In this document: positions 46,518 to 57,998 of the stretch, piece after piece
Layout: every line of letters begins with the position of its first letter
Position numbering within the stretch: the stretch's first letter is position 1
Assembly (NCBI RefSeq): GCF_045679555.1
Contig: NC_092099.1
Location: 11,776,576 to 11,840,575 of the forward strand
Reading direction: 5' to 3'
DNA from: Salvelinus alpinus
Taxonomy: Eukaryota; Chordata; Actinopteri; Salmoniformes; Salmonidae
Length of the DNA stretch: 64,000 bases
Program-made: the position numbers and the translations under genes
The notes under the pieces: generated by a model
The model's input: the letters and a program-made list of their open reading frames with translations, nothing else
Databases searched by the model: none
Told to the model about the DNA's origin: nothing

Positions 46518-48057
46518 CACCATGGACCGATAAATCCACTGACGCTTTCTCCACTGATGACCGGACATATGTACACTGAAAGAAAGCCAGTCAGTATCTG
46601 GTGTGGCCACCATTTTTCTCATGCAGCGCGACACATCTGTTGATTTTAGACTGTGGAATGTTGTCCAACTCCTCTTCAATGGCTGTACGAAGTTGCTGGA
46701 TATCGGCGGAAACTGGAACGCGCTGTCGTACACATCGATCCAGAGCATACCAAACATGAGTATGCAGGCCAGAACTGGGACATTTTCAGCTTCCAGGAAT
46801 TGTGTACAGATCCTTGCGACATTGGGCCGTGCATTATCATGCTGAAACATGAGGTGATGAAGACGGATGAATGGCACGACAATGGATCGCGTCAAGGTAT
46901 CTCTGCATAAACATTTCCAGCGATTAAATGCAAATGTGTTCATTGTACGTAGCGTATGCCTGCCCATACCATAACCCCACCGCCACCATGGGGCACTCTG
47001 TTCACAACGTTGACATCAGTATACTGCTCGCCCACAAGACGCCATACACGCTGTCTGTAATCTGCCCGGTACAGTTGAAACCGGGATTCATCCATGAAGA
47101 GCACACTTCTCCAGTGTGCCAGTGGCCATCAAAGGTGAGCATTTGCCCACTGAAGTTGGTTACGATGCCGAACTGCAGTCAGGTCAACGTTCTGGTGAGG
47201 AGGACGACCACGCAGATGAGCTTCCCTGAGACGGTTTCTGACAGTTGGTGAGAATCGGTTGTGCAAATGCATAGTTTCATCAGCTGCCTGGGTGGCTGGT
47301 CTCAGATGATCCCGCAGGTGAAGAAGTCGGGTGTGGAGGTCCTGGGCTGGTGTGGTTGCACATGGTCTGCGCTTGTGAGACCAGTTGGACGTACTGCCAA
47401 ATTCTCTAAAACAACGTTGGATGTGGCTTATGGTAGAGAAATTAACATTAAATTATTTGACAGCTCTGGTGGACATTCCTACAGTCAGCATGCCAATTGC
47501 ACGCTCCCTCAAAACTTGAGACATCTGTGGCATTGTGTTGTGCGGCAACACTGCACATTTTAGAGTGACCTTTCAATGATCATGCTGTTTAATCAGCTTC
47601 TTGATATGCCACACCTGTCAGGTGGATGGATTATCTTTGCAAAGGAGAAATGCTCACTAATAGGGAACATTTCAGAGAAATAAGCTTTTTGTGCTTATGG
47701 AACATTTCTGGCATCTTTTATTTTAGCTTATGAAACATGGGACAAACACTTTACATGTTGCGTTTTATATTTTTGTTCAATGTAGAATCCAAGATCTAAC
47801 ATCCTGATGTCTCTCAGCCTCAGAGACACTTTGCGCCTCCAGGTCCTGGGTGATCAGACTCACACTGCCCTCATATAACTCCCCTCTGTCACCTGGCTAT
47901 TCTTATACAGGTACAAACTCTGCCATCTTAAACCGCCTTATCGTCTTTGCAATAGCGCTGGTCTCACGGGAGATGTGACAGGACAGGGTGGCAACTTCAC
48001 CGACATAAGCATTCACATAGTCTTCAGAAGTGATTGAACTCATGAGTTTAAACTCGT
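46518..48057 (-). pseudogene. Butyrophilin/MOG-like Ig V exon, split by Tc1 F
   Basis: A minus-strand acceptor (pyrimidine tract, then ctgaacag, at 48058-48059) opens an exon reading SITSEDYVNAYVGEVATLSC, then HISRETSAIAKTIRRFK. Frameshifts carry it on as YLYKNSQVTEGSY, YEGSVSLITQDLEA and RKVSLRLRDIRMLDLGF. This is the Ig V layout of butyrophilin, MOG and ERMAP-type proteins (Cys, RWFK-like motif, NSQVTEG, SLRLRD, D-x-G-x-Y-x-C). After TA at 47783-47784 the Tc1 element intervenes. Beyond its other TA the frame resumes as Y-I-C-P-V-I-S-G-E-S and ends at a donor gtaagt at 46512-46517. In-frame TAA at 47903-47905 and at least three frame changes make it a pseudogene. No other exon was found. Confidence 0.8.
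46574..47782 (-). mobile_element. Tc1-like transposon F inside the Ig V exon
   Basis: Flanked by TA (46572-46573 and 47783-47784). The right terminus, read on the minus strand, begins 'cattgaacaaaaatataaaa'; the left terminus keeps only the last bases (cactgaa) because the 3' non-coding part is deleted. Minus-strand transposase remnants include FQHDNARPNVARICTQFLEA (second Asp) and the conserved DRIRQ/VFQFPPIS-type C-terminal region; several frameshifts. Confidence 0.85.
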
Positions 48058-48517
48058 CTGTTCAGAAAGAGAGAGAATTTCTGGTTTAACCCTTAGATAA
48101 CCGGGCCCAGTTAAGCAGGGATTAGGACGGCTTCAGGAGACCCCAAATAACATGTTTCTGTGCAGGATTAAATGAGTGGTTTGCATCTCATAAGGCCCGT
48201 TGTCGCATGTACTGTACGTCGATGAACATTTATGTGACATGGGGAAAGTGGGGTAAGTTGAGCCATTTTTTACATTCAGCATCAGTCAGTCAAGGGAAAT
48301 GTATTCTATCTACATATATTTCAGGATGTTGAGTATCCCTGGAAATGATCAGAATTCATGCAACCCTTACAGTTTTGAATGCGCAAATATTGGGAATTTA
48401 ACCACAAAATATTGTTTATTGTGCACTGCGTCATCACGCACAGCAACAAGTCAGTTTGATCAATGTTGAATCCCATACATTTCTGGAGTGACATTTATTT
48501 GTTTTTCCTGCCATATA

Positions 48518-50370
48518 CAGTCCATTCGGAAAGTATTCAGACCGCTTGACTTTCTCCACATTTTGTTGCGTTACAGCCTTATTCTAAAATGGATTAAATA
48601 AAATGTTTTCCTCATCAATCTACACGCAATACCCCATGATGTCGAAGTGAAAACAGGTTTTTAGAAATGTTTGCAGAAAAACCTTATTTACATAAGTATT
48701 CAGACCCTTTGCTATGAGACTCGAAAGTGAGCTCAGGTGCATCCTGTTTCCATTGATCATCCTTGAGATGTTTATATAACTTGATTGGAGTTCACCTGTG
48801 GTAAATTCAATTGATTGGACATGATTTGGAAAGGCACACACCTGTCTATGTAAGGTCCCACAATTGGGAGTGCATGTCAGAGCAAAAACCATGCCATGAG
48901 GTCGAAGGAATTGTCCGTAGAGCTCCGAGACAGGATTGTGTCGAGGCACAGATCTGGGGAAGGGTACCAAAAAATGGATGCAGCATTGAATGTCCCCAAG
49001 AACACTGGCCTCCATCATTCTTAAATTAATGAAGATTAGAACCACCAAGACTCTTCCTAGAGCTGGCCGCCCGGCCAAACTGAGCAATCGGGGGAGAAGG
49101 GCCTTGGTCAGGGAGATGACCAAGAACCCGATGGTCACTCTGACAGAGCTCTAGAGTTCCTCTGTGGAGATGGGAGAACCTTCCAGAAGGACAACCATCT
49201 CTGCAGCACTCCACCAATCAGGCCTTTATGGTGGAGTGGCCAGACGGAAGCCACTCCTCAGTAAAAGGCACATGACAGCCCGCTTGGAGTTTGCCAAAAG
49301 GCACCTAAAGCACTCTGACCATGAGAAATGAGATGGTCTGATGAAACCCAGATTGAACTCTTTGGCCTGGGGATCACGTCTGAGGAAACCTGCACCATCG
49401 CTACAATTTTATTAATTTTTATTTTAATTCACCTTTATTTAACCAGGTAGGCTAGTTGAGAACAAGTTCTCATTTGCAACTCTGACCTGGCCAAGATAAA
49501 GCAAAGCAGTGCGACACATACAACAACACAGAGTTACACATGGAATAAACAAACATACAATCAATAATACATTAGAAAAATCTATATACAGCATGTGCAA
49601 ATGAGGTAGGATAAGAGAGGTGAGGCAATAAATAGACCATGGTGACAAAGTAATTACAATATAGCAATTAAACACTGGAATGATAGGATGTGCAGAAGAG
49701 GAATGTGCAAGTTGAGATACTGGGGTGCAAAGGAGCAAAATAAATAAATAAATAAAACATTTGACGAGTATGAAGCGAGGGCCAGCCTCGCTACAATGAA
49801 GCATAATGGTGGCAAAATCATTCTGTGGGGATGTTTTTCAGTGGCAGGGACTGGGAGACTAGTCAGAGCAAAGTACAGAGATCTTTGATGAAAATCTGCT
49901 CCAGAGTGCTCAGGACAGTCTGGGGCGAAGGTTTACCATCCAACAGGACAACGACTCTAAGCACACAGCCAAGACATGGCTTTGGCTTTGGGACAAGTCT
50001 CAGAATGTCCTTGAGTGGCTCAGCCAAAGCCAGGACTTGAACCTGATCGAACATCTCTGGAGAGACCTGGAAATAGCTGTGAATCGACGATCCCCATCCA
50101 ACCTGACAGAGCTTTAGAGGATCTGCAGAGAAGAATGGGAGAAACTCCCCAAATACCAGTGTTCCAAGAATGTAGCGTCATACCCAAGAAGACTTGAGGC
50201 TGTAATTTGCTGTCAAAGGTGCTTCACCAAAGTACTGAGTAAAAGGGTCTGAATACTTATGTAAATGTGATATTTAATAATTTTTGTATACATTTGCAAA
50301 ATTCAAAAAAACAGTTTTTGATCTGTGATTAGGAGGTATTGTGTGTAGATTGATTGGGGGGGGGGGGCTA
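48518..50370 (+). mobile_element. Tc1-like transposon G, interrupted and 3'-truncated
   Basis: The left terminus 'cagtccattcggaaagtatt' follows TA. The body reads as a degraded + strand Tc1 transposase: 'gcatgtcagagcaaaaacca' covers the usual start region, and [16 protein letters not shown] coding lies near 50040-50075. A 380-bp repeat is inserted at 49408-49787. The right terminus is lost near a G run at 50357. Confidence 0.8.
49408..49787. repeat. Interspersed repeat inserted in Tc1 G
   Basis: Flanked by a 10-bp duplication tcgctacaat (49398-49407 and 49788-49797). It contains 'cctttatttaaccaggtagg', 'gttgagaacaagttctcat' and an (aaat)n tract at its right end. The long duplication and simple tail suggest target-primed retroposition. 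Confidence 0.75.
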
Positions 50371-50377
50371 TTTAAAA

Positions 50378-51060
50378 ACCTCTATGGGATCGGTGTCCCT
50401 GAACCGGGACAGTTGTTGCTCAATATGCGATAATGTGACTAGAAAATGATGTATACAACAGCCAACTTTCCAGGACATAGACAAGTCTTATATGGGCAGA
50501 AAGCTTAAAGTCTTGTTAATCTAACTGCAGTACTATAGTTATGTACTTGAAAATGTATAAATTGGCCAATTCGTCACATTTGGGCAAACTCCTGGCAGAC
50601 TTGATGCAAAATATTGTGAATCCGGGATGCTGGCCTTTTAGGCAGAGTTCCTCTGTACCGTGTCTGTGTTCTTTTGCCCATCAAAATTGTTTATTTTTAT
50701 TGGCCAGTCTGAGATATGGCTTTTTCTTTGCAACTCTGCCTAGAAGGCCAGCATCCCGGAGTCGCCTCTTCACTGTTGACGTTAAGACTGGTGTTTTGCA
50801 GGTACTATTTAATGAAGCTGCCAGTTGAGGACTTGTGAGGCATCTGTTTCTCAAACTAGACACTCTAATGTACTTGTCCTCTTGCTCAGTTGTGCACTGG
50901 GGCCTCCCACTCCCCTTTCTACTCTGGTTAGAGATCTTCAGTTTCTTGGCAATTTCTTGCATGAAATAGCCTTAATTTATCAGAACAAGAATAGACTGAC
51001 AAGTTTCAGAAGAAAGGTGTTTATTTCTGGACATTTTGAGCCTCACATCTGAAAGTGAAA
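50378..51060 (-). mobile_element. Repeat fragment and Tc1-like N-terminal relic
   Basis: The minus strand at 50681-50962 encodes the paired-type DNA-binding part of a Tc1 transposase: MQEIAKKLKIS, SRKGSGRPQCTTEQEDKYI and RRLRDAGLLGRVAKKKPYLR. The catalytic part is absent. The adjoining 'aacctctatgggatcggtgt' belongs to a separate salmonid repeat. Confidence 0.7.
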
Positions 51061-51771
51061 ATCAAATTAGCAGTTTCACAACTAAACTCCACATTTACAT
51101 AACATTTGTTTGTAAACAAAGTAAATGCAAACAAACACTGTATAGCTTAAAGACATGGTTGAAACTATATTTTTGATATCATGGATGGTCAGTCCTTGAA
51201 ATCCATAGCATAGTCTATGGATTTGAGATCGGTTCTATTTCTCCAGCCCCATCCTTCAGCTTTTTAGCAAAACTGTGGCGCTATGTGTTTACATACATTT
51301 GCTCTTTGCTAAGAAGCTGTTTTTGTATTTTTTTTTGACCATTTAATCATAACGATCACAGTAAGGTATTTAATTGTTAGCTAGAAATGATTTGATATTG
51401 AGATAAAAACAGCTGCATTGGACATTTCTTTATTGCGTAATAGTGTTATTATATGGTGCAACCCCATCCTATTGTGAGTTACTTTTGTGCTATTTAATAT
51501 AAAGCAAGACTTATGAAGTCGAGAACAAAATTACTAGTATTGCAAACAAAAATAATGATATTAATAGCAAAACTAAATATTGAAATTATATCATGTTAAA
51601 TGCTAGAGCAAATGAATTGTAAATGGATGCAAAAAAAAAGTTTTATGATAAGGCAAGTAAATAAAACGCCTCCCTCTTTGCAATTTTCCCTATCTTTGGT
51701 TATGCTACCTTGGCCTTTGCTTCGCTGCCTTTTCTCCATTTGCAAATGTTGGCACATTCATTCCAGCAAGA

Positions 51772-51850
51772 TAGCACCCTGCATCCCACTGCTGGTTTGC
51801 CTCTGAAGCTCAGCAGGGTGGGTCCCAGTCAGTCCCTGGATGGGAGACCG
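51772..51850 (+). repeat. 5S rRNA-related relic
   Basis: 'gaagctcagcaggg' and 'ccctggatgggagaccg' match the polymerase III internal control region (box A and box C) of 5S rRNA. The flanks 'ccctgcatcccactgctggt' are from the 5S-derived repeat found in fish. It is far too diverged and short to be a functional 5S gene. Confidence 0.7.
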
Positions 51851-52049
51851 TGTAAAGTGGTAAAAATAATCATGTGAAAAATAAAGGTGTGAAAAAAAGT
51901 CACATGGGGGATTTCCATGTGAAACTTCACACATTTCCCGAAACCCACGTCTGACTAGTGATATTTGTTGTTGTTAGTAATTAAATTTTTCTATATTAAA
52001 TTTTTGACTAGTGTTAGGGGTTGTTATAATTTTTCGTTTGTGTTAGGGG

Positions 52050-52265
52050 TTATTGTCTTGCTGGAAGATTCACTTGTGTCAGCCTCCTGGCAGATGCATC
52101 CAGGTTTTTGTCTAAAATGGATGGGATGCCACAGACATTAACAACGATCCACCACCATATTTTACTGTAGGTATGAGGCACTTTTCTGCATACGCTTCTG
52201 TTTTTCAATGCCAAACCCACCACTGATGTTATTTTTGGCCATGCACACCAGTGGTGGGTTTGGTG
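52050..52265. repeat. Transposon-like fragment with hairpin
   Basis: 'ttgtcttgctggaagattca' and 'ccaccatattttactgtagg' resemble Tc1-superfamily sequence. An inverted pair 'aaacccaccactg' / 'cagtggtgggttt' lies at 52214-52262. Confidence 0.45.
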
Positions 52266-52682
52266 GAGGGGAGGGAGCTAGAGTATTGAAAAGAGTAGTG
52301 CCAATTCTGACCCCAATCTTTTTTGTATCATTTTTGTATTACTTGTTCAACAAAGTCTCTTACAATTGCTCAGAGAATTAGTTTTAAATCATGTAATTTC
52401 AACAAATTGCAAACAATATAGCTCAGTATTTCTATTATTTATTTTATTCAGTCTGTTTTGCTCATCTTTATCAAGCGTGCCAAAAATGACAAACCATTGC
52501 AGATACAGTATGTCTACAGCAGAGAGTAGCTAAGACATTGCAAACAACTCTGCAGAAATACTATCAGGGAGCCCCAGCCCTGAAAAAGGCTTCCTCGTGC
52601 TTATCTGGATGATTCACAACAAATGGGTTTCAGCACCACGTTAGACTGGCGTACACACTGGCAGATGTATGAAACGTTATAG

Positions 52683-53215
52683 GTAACTGCCAAAATAAAG
52701 GAAACACCAACATAGTGTCTTAATAGGGCGTTGGTCCACCACAAGCCACCAGAAGAGCTTCAATGCACCTTGGCATAGATTCTACAAGTGTCTGGAACTC
52801 TATTGGAGGGATGCGACACCATTCTTCCACAAGAAATTCCATTATTTGGGGTTTTGTTGATGATGGTGGAAAACGCAGGTGCCGCTTCAGTCTTTCTATA
52901 AGAGTTCAATTTGACTGAGACGGCCATAGCATATGGTTTACATAATTTTCATGGTCATCAAAACATTCAGTGACCACTCGAGCCCTTTGGAATTTTGGAT
53001 GGGGGCATTGTCATCCTGGAAGAGACCACTCCCGTCAGGATAGAAATGATTCACCATAGGTTGAATGTGATCACTCAGAATGGCTGTGTATTTATTGCCG
53101 TTTACCTTGCCCTCTAAGTGGTTGAATGGACTTAAACCATGCCAGGAAAAGGCACCCCACAACATAAGACTCACCAGAACCCTCATTTACTCAAGTGTTT
53201 CCATTATTCTTTTCA
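52683..53215 (-). mobile_element. Tc1-like transposon H, internally deleted
   Basis: Left terminus 'ggtaactgccaaaataaagg'; the right end 'actcaagtgtttccattatt' is a mutated inverse. The minus strand reads LMLWGAFSWHGLSPFNHLEG, then YTAILSDHIQPMVNHFYPDG and FQDDNAP (second DDE Asp). Confidence 0.78.
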
Positions 53216-53696
53216 TTTACTTGTGTATTTCTAATGTTAGAATCACATAGCAAGAAAGGAATTGTATCACATTTTTCTCCTTCTTGTAATACACTTAATA
53301 TACACTAGAGGGCCTCTTCGTTCTATGGGACATTACTTTCTCAGCTTAGGACCTCACTCAGAAAATGTATGGGTAAAGCCTTCATGCAGCTTGAATCTTT
53401 AACAAGCCCAATATTCTGTCCACATTCACGATTCTTAATTGACCTGAATACTATAACTTCCTATCTCCTACTGTCTACTCTGAACCGAAATGGACGTTTT
53501 GACGTTACATTTTTATTAATGTTTATAGAATGACCTGAAGGAACTCCCTGTGTGGGTGATGTGTAGACTCTTGCCCACTGATTAACAGACATCGTTGGGG
53601 TTAAGGAGGGTTGTAAAACTCTGGCTCTGTTGTGGCTCCACCACAATGTTCTCTTGGTGTCACATCTTCTCCCTCTCATGAGCGTGCACTCTAGAG

Positions 53697-53834
53697 CAGT
53701 GTTTCCCAAACTCGGCTGATTCAAATAATCAAAGCTTGATGATGAGTTGGTTATTTCTGTCAGCTGTGTAGTGCTAGGGCAAAAAACAAAATGTGCACCC
53801 AGGGGGGCCCCGGGGCTGAGTTTGGGAAACCCTG
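53697..53834. mobile_element. Non-autonomous hAT (MITE)
   Basis: Termini cagtgtttcccaaactcgg and gagtttgggaaaccctg are inverted. The flanks ctctagag (53689-53696) and ctctcgag (53835-53842) agree at 7 of 8 positions. It interrupts an otherwise meaningless long open frame on the minus strand. Confidence 0.85.
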
Positions 53835-53842
53835 CTCTCGAG

Positions 53843-55794
53843 AACACTATGTCCTTTGGCTGCAATGTAGAGAAATATAGCAACAGCTGTGAAATGGTGT
53901 CCCTGGGAGATTCCTGACACAGAGATTTGATTGTGCTCTCTTTATTTTTGGCATCTGTTTGGCATTTTACATTTCCGTGTGTTGCGCTTTGGGCTCTTAG
54001 GAGCGCCTTTAGTGGGGATTTCTGTAGGCCTCTCAGCACTGTGCAGCTGTGGGGTGTCTCCCTCTGAACCACCATATTTCCCCATTCTCTATGTGGAGTA
54101 GGCCAAAAAAGCCTGCCCTGGAGGAGTGTATTATGTCATTGTTTGTTGTGATACAAAACATTGACCAAAAAAACAAAGACATTTACTATAGTATTTGGCC
54201 TAGCAGTTGTCATGGTAACAGATTTTAGCCTATTTGTCACAAGATAACGCTGGTGCAACGCAAGGTGTTGTTTACATTTTAAAGTTCGGGAAAAGTATTC
54301 CACCTTCGTGCTCGGACACTGATGACGGCTCGTATCTAGTCACGTGCACTGGGTTATATCAACGGGGTAAAACTTGCTCTTTCATAGTATTTCTATCAAA
54401 TACCTGGTGTCAGAGGCCCCCTTCATTCCATCATTGTTTGTGGAGGGCACATGGACATCTCTCTCTCTCTCTCCTCTCTGTCTCTCTCTCTCTCTCTCCC
54501 CCCTCTCTCTTAAGTTCCAGTGGACTGACACTATCTCCCTGCCTTTCTCAGCCAGCTGAGTCCCTGGCCTGTTTGCAGCTACCACCACCACCCTACACCA
54601 GGCAATCAATGTCTCTCATTCCCATCTCCATATCCATCTACACACAAACACACACACACACACACCATCTCCTGTGTCTAGCTCATCAGCTGCATCAGGT
54701 CTATCCCACTCACTCCACAGCCTTGGCTACTGTCCACTGCAGACGTCTGGGAGAGACCCTACTATTGTTGGACTGTTAATTGTTTTGTGTGTGTGTTTTT
54801 TTTTACAGGCATAGCTCTGCTGAGCACTACTGTTCTGTATGTTCATTACTTCATTTGTGGTGTCTTTTGTGGTGAATAATAGGTCTGTTGTTGAGCTCCT
54901 AAGCCAATGGATTACGACTTCGAGGGGAAAAAGGCCAATTATTATAGCTACTGTATGTGATTCAGGTTATAATATTATGTTGAAAAAATATCAATGGAGA
55001 TTCCACTGACAAGGACATTTGATTGGAATTACAATGTTATGAAGATATACTCACCGGTATTAGTTGGTATTTGATGTTTTGTTGAATGTCTGCAAAGGGG
55101 AAGAATATCAAAGGGAAAGAATATAATATCTTAACTTTGAATATTTTACATTTCCACGTGGAATTCTAGAAATGCTATTGGAATTTAAAATAGAACTCTA
55201 TTTATGCTAAACATATATGTAGGCCTACCTTTTTTCTCTCACAAACTTGATCATTTTACATCAACTGACTAAAATGAGTGAATGACAGTGATCTATCCAG
55301 CATATTTTTATGCTTTGCCCATGTCCCCAAATATCACTTTTGTCATCTGACTCAGTGACTGTGAATTTGGATGACAATCAAGCCAGTCAAAATCCTGCTT
55401 AATCACTATGCTCGATAATTGAATGACGAGAAACGAGACAGAGGAGGAGAATGTCAGAACATGTAAGTCGTCAACAAAACAATTTGGAGCATTTTGGTCA
55501 GCCTCACTCTTCATTATGTCCCTGATGCAATTTGTGTAGCCAGCTAACACAGCTGACCCCCTGATAACGCCCTGTTGACACAGTCTGTGTTGTTCAATAA
55601 AACCACTGTGCATCTGGAGAACCTCTCATTTTCATGGAACCTCTCCCCAAGCTGATGTCATCCTCTCTCACAAGCAATGGGACTCCACCCTGTTAGCTAT
55701 ACATTATCTCATATCTTCTGCAAAACTAAACGCTTAATAGATTCTTTGCTCTTTTTTCTCTCAAGCCTAGTGAATAGCTGGGTTATTCTATCTA
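53843..55794. other. Intergenic with microsatellites
   Basis: (TC)n at about 54457-54512 and (CA)n at about 54642-54664. No gene or transposon terminus was recognised. Confidence 0.4.
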
Positions 55795-57202
55795 CAGTGC
55801 CTTTGGAAAAAATCTACACACAGCACCCCATAATGACAAATCAAAAACAGGTTTTCTGATTTTTTTGTTGCAAAAAACCCTGAAAATATCACACAAGTAT
55901 TCAGACTATACTCAGTACTTTGATGAAGAATCTTTGGCAGCGATTACAGACTCAAATATTTTGGGGTATGACACTGCAAGCTTGGCACACCTGTATTTGG
56001 GGAGTTTCTCCCATTCTTCTCTGCAGATCCTCTCAAGTTCTGTCAGGTTGGATGAGGATCGTCGCTGCACAGCTATTTTCAGGTCTCTCCAGCGATGTTC
56101 GATCAGGTTTAAGTCCGGGCTCTGACTGGGCCACTCAAGGACATTCAGAGACTTGTTCCGAAGCCACTCCTGCGTTGTCTTGGCTGTGTGCTTAAGGTTG
56201 TTGTCCTGTTGAAAGGTGAACTGTCACCCCAGTCTGAGGTCCTGAGAGCTCTGGAGCAGGTTTTCATCAAGGTTCTCTGTACTTTGCTCCGTTCATCTTT
56301 GCCTCGATCCTGACTAGTCTCCCAGTCCCTGCCGCTGAAAAATCTTGGTTTCATCAGACCAGAGAATCTTGTTTCTCATGGTCTGAGAGTCTTTAGGTGC
56401 CTTTTGGCAAACTCCAAGTGGGCTGTCATGTGTCATTTACTGAGGGGTGGCTTCCATCTGGCCGCTCTACCATAAAGACTTGATTGGTGGAGTGCTGCAG
56501 AGATGGTTGTCCTTCTGGAAGGTTCTCCCATCTCCACAGAGGAACTCTAGAGCTCTGTCAAAGTGACCATCGGGTTCTTGGTCATCTTCCTGACCAAGGC
56601 CCTTCTCCCCCAATTGCTCAGTTTAGCCAGGCGGCCAGCTCTAGGAAGAGTCTTTGTGGTTCCAAACTTCTTCCATTTAAGAATGATGGAGGCCACCGTG
56701 TTCTTGGTGACCTTCAATGCTGCAGTAATTTTTTGATTCCCTTCCCCAGATCTGTGCCTCGACACAATCCTGTCTCGGAGCTCTACGGACAATTCCTTCG
56801 ACCTCATGGCTTGGTTTTTGCTCTGACATGCACTGTCAACTGTGGGACCTTATATAGACAGTTGTGTGCCTTTCCAAATCATGTCCAATCAATTGAATTT
56901 ACCACAGGTGGACTCCAATCAAGTTGTAGAAACATCTCAAGGATGATCAATGGAAACAGGATGCACCTGAGCTCAATTTCGAGTCTTAAAGAAAAGGGTC
57001 TGAATATTTATGTAAATAAGGTATTTCTGTTTTTTTTAATGTAAATTTGCAAAAATGTCTAAAAACCTGTTTTTGTCATTATGGGGTATTGTGTGTAGAC
57101 TGCTGAGGATATTTATTTTTATTTGATCTATTTTAGAATAAGGCTGTAACTTAACAAAATGTGGAAAAAGTCAAGGGGTCTGAATACTTTCTGAGTGCAC
57201 TG
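55795..57202 (-). mobile_element. Tc1-like transposon I
   Basis: Termini cagtgcctttgg and ctttctgagtgcactg; TA at 55793-55794 and 57203-57204. The left inverted repeat is shortened by an internal deletion. The minus strand at 56547-56807 encodes the N-terminal DNA-binding region (MRSKELSVELRDRIVSRHRS, ALKVTKNTVASIILKWKKFG, PRAGRLAKLS). The catalytic part is degraded. Same broad family as B and G. Confidence 0.85.
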
Positions 57203-57204
57203 TA

Positions 57205-57884
57205 TAATGGTTCTAAAGGAGGACTTCTAATTTGGCCATTCCTAATTCTTGGGATTATGGGATTTAAATACTGGACTAAGATTGCAATACAGGTTGTGGA
57301 CTAAGTAAATAAGGTTGTTATGCACATGTTATACACCATGAGTAGACTGCATATACCAGCATGCAATCATACAAAACATCGTACGGCTTATGGCACGCCC
57401 AAGTAGTAGGCTTGTCTGAAAGAGCTCATTACTCCAACGTGTAGAGATGTGATTGTCTACAGGACTCTTTACTGTGTTAGTTGGTCATCACTGGGGAGAT
57501 TTAGCTAGCTACACATACGGGGATTGCTAAACCTGAATCATGCACATCGTCATTACATCTAACTGGGAGTGGAGCAGAAATTGTGCAAGATATGGATAGG
57601 ACTTATCTTTGGTTCTAGAGATTGCGCGGTTGTTGCTCCGAGTCAAGTTTCCAGCAAGTCCCATATTCCATAATGCTTCACGAGGACTCGACTCATTGGA
57701 ACCATGTGCACATTTCCTCACGTGTGTTTCATGTTGAAGCGGTGAGGCTGGGATAAAACGGGAAAATTAGCAAACAACAAGCATTGGTGCAAATATTTTT
57801 TTGTCGTAGACTTTCTGTGATTTCTGAAGTCGAGGAGGAAGGTGTGCACGATAGTTGTGACCCAGCTAAAATAAGTCAAGAAAC
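57205..57884 (+). promoter_or_regulatory. fmnl2: Putative fmnl2 upstream region / 5' UTR
   Basis: About 680 bases between Tc1 I and the fmnl2 start codon. It probably holds the 5' UTR and proximal promoter. I see no clear TATA box, and CpG content is not striking. The assignment rests on position only. Confidence 0.3.
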
Positions 57885-57998
57885 ATGGGGAACGCAGGGA
57901 GTATGGACCAACAAACTGATTTCAGGGGACATAACATGCCTTTGAAACTGCCTATGCCGGAGCCAGGTGAATTGGAGGAGAGATTCGCAATCGTTTTG
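57885..57998 (+). CDS. fmnl2: Formin-like 2, first coding exon
   Basis: The ATG at 57885 has a good context (aaacATGg). The exon runs 38 codons to a donor gtatgt at 57999, phase 0. It reads [20 protein letters not shown], then [18 protein letters not shown], nearly the known FMNL2 N-terminus. Gly2 with MGNAGS is the N-myristoylation signal that targets this actin-elongating formin to membranes. [13 protein letters not shown] leads into the GTPase-binding domain. FMNL1 and FMNL3 also share the later part, but the MGNAGSMD start and QQTDF point to FMNL2. The remaining exons lie beyond the window. Confidence 0.93.

Noticed and set aside
53461..54075. 204-codon minus-strand open frame
   Set aside because: It runs straight through a hAT MITE (53697-53834) with target duplications, has no recognisable domain, and is low-complexity or polar throughout. 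It is open by chance.
54234..54779. 181-codon plus-strand frame
   Set aside because: It spans (TC)n and (CA)n microsatellites and has no domain. The Ser/Leu and Thr/His runs come from the simple repeats.
57527..57721. Minus-strand 64-codon frame upstream of fmnl2
   Set aside because: No similarity recognised. It is of a length expected by chance in promoter-proximal sequence.
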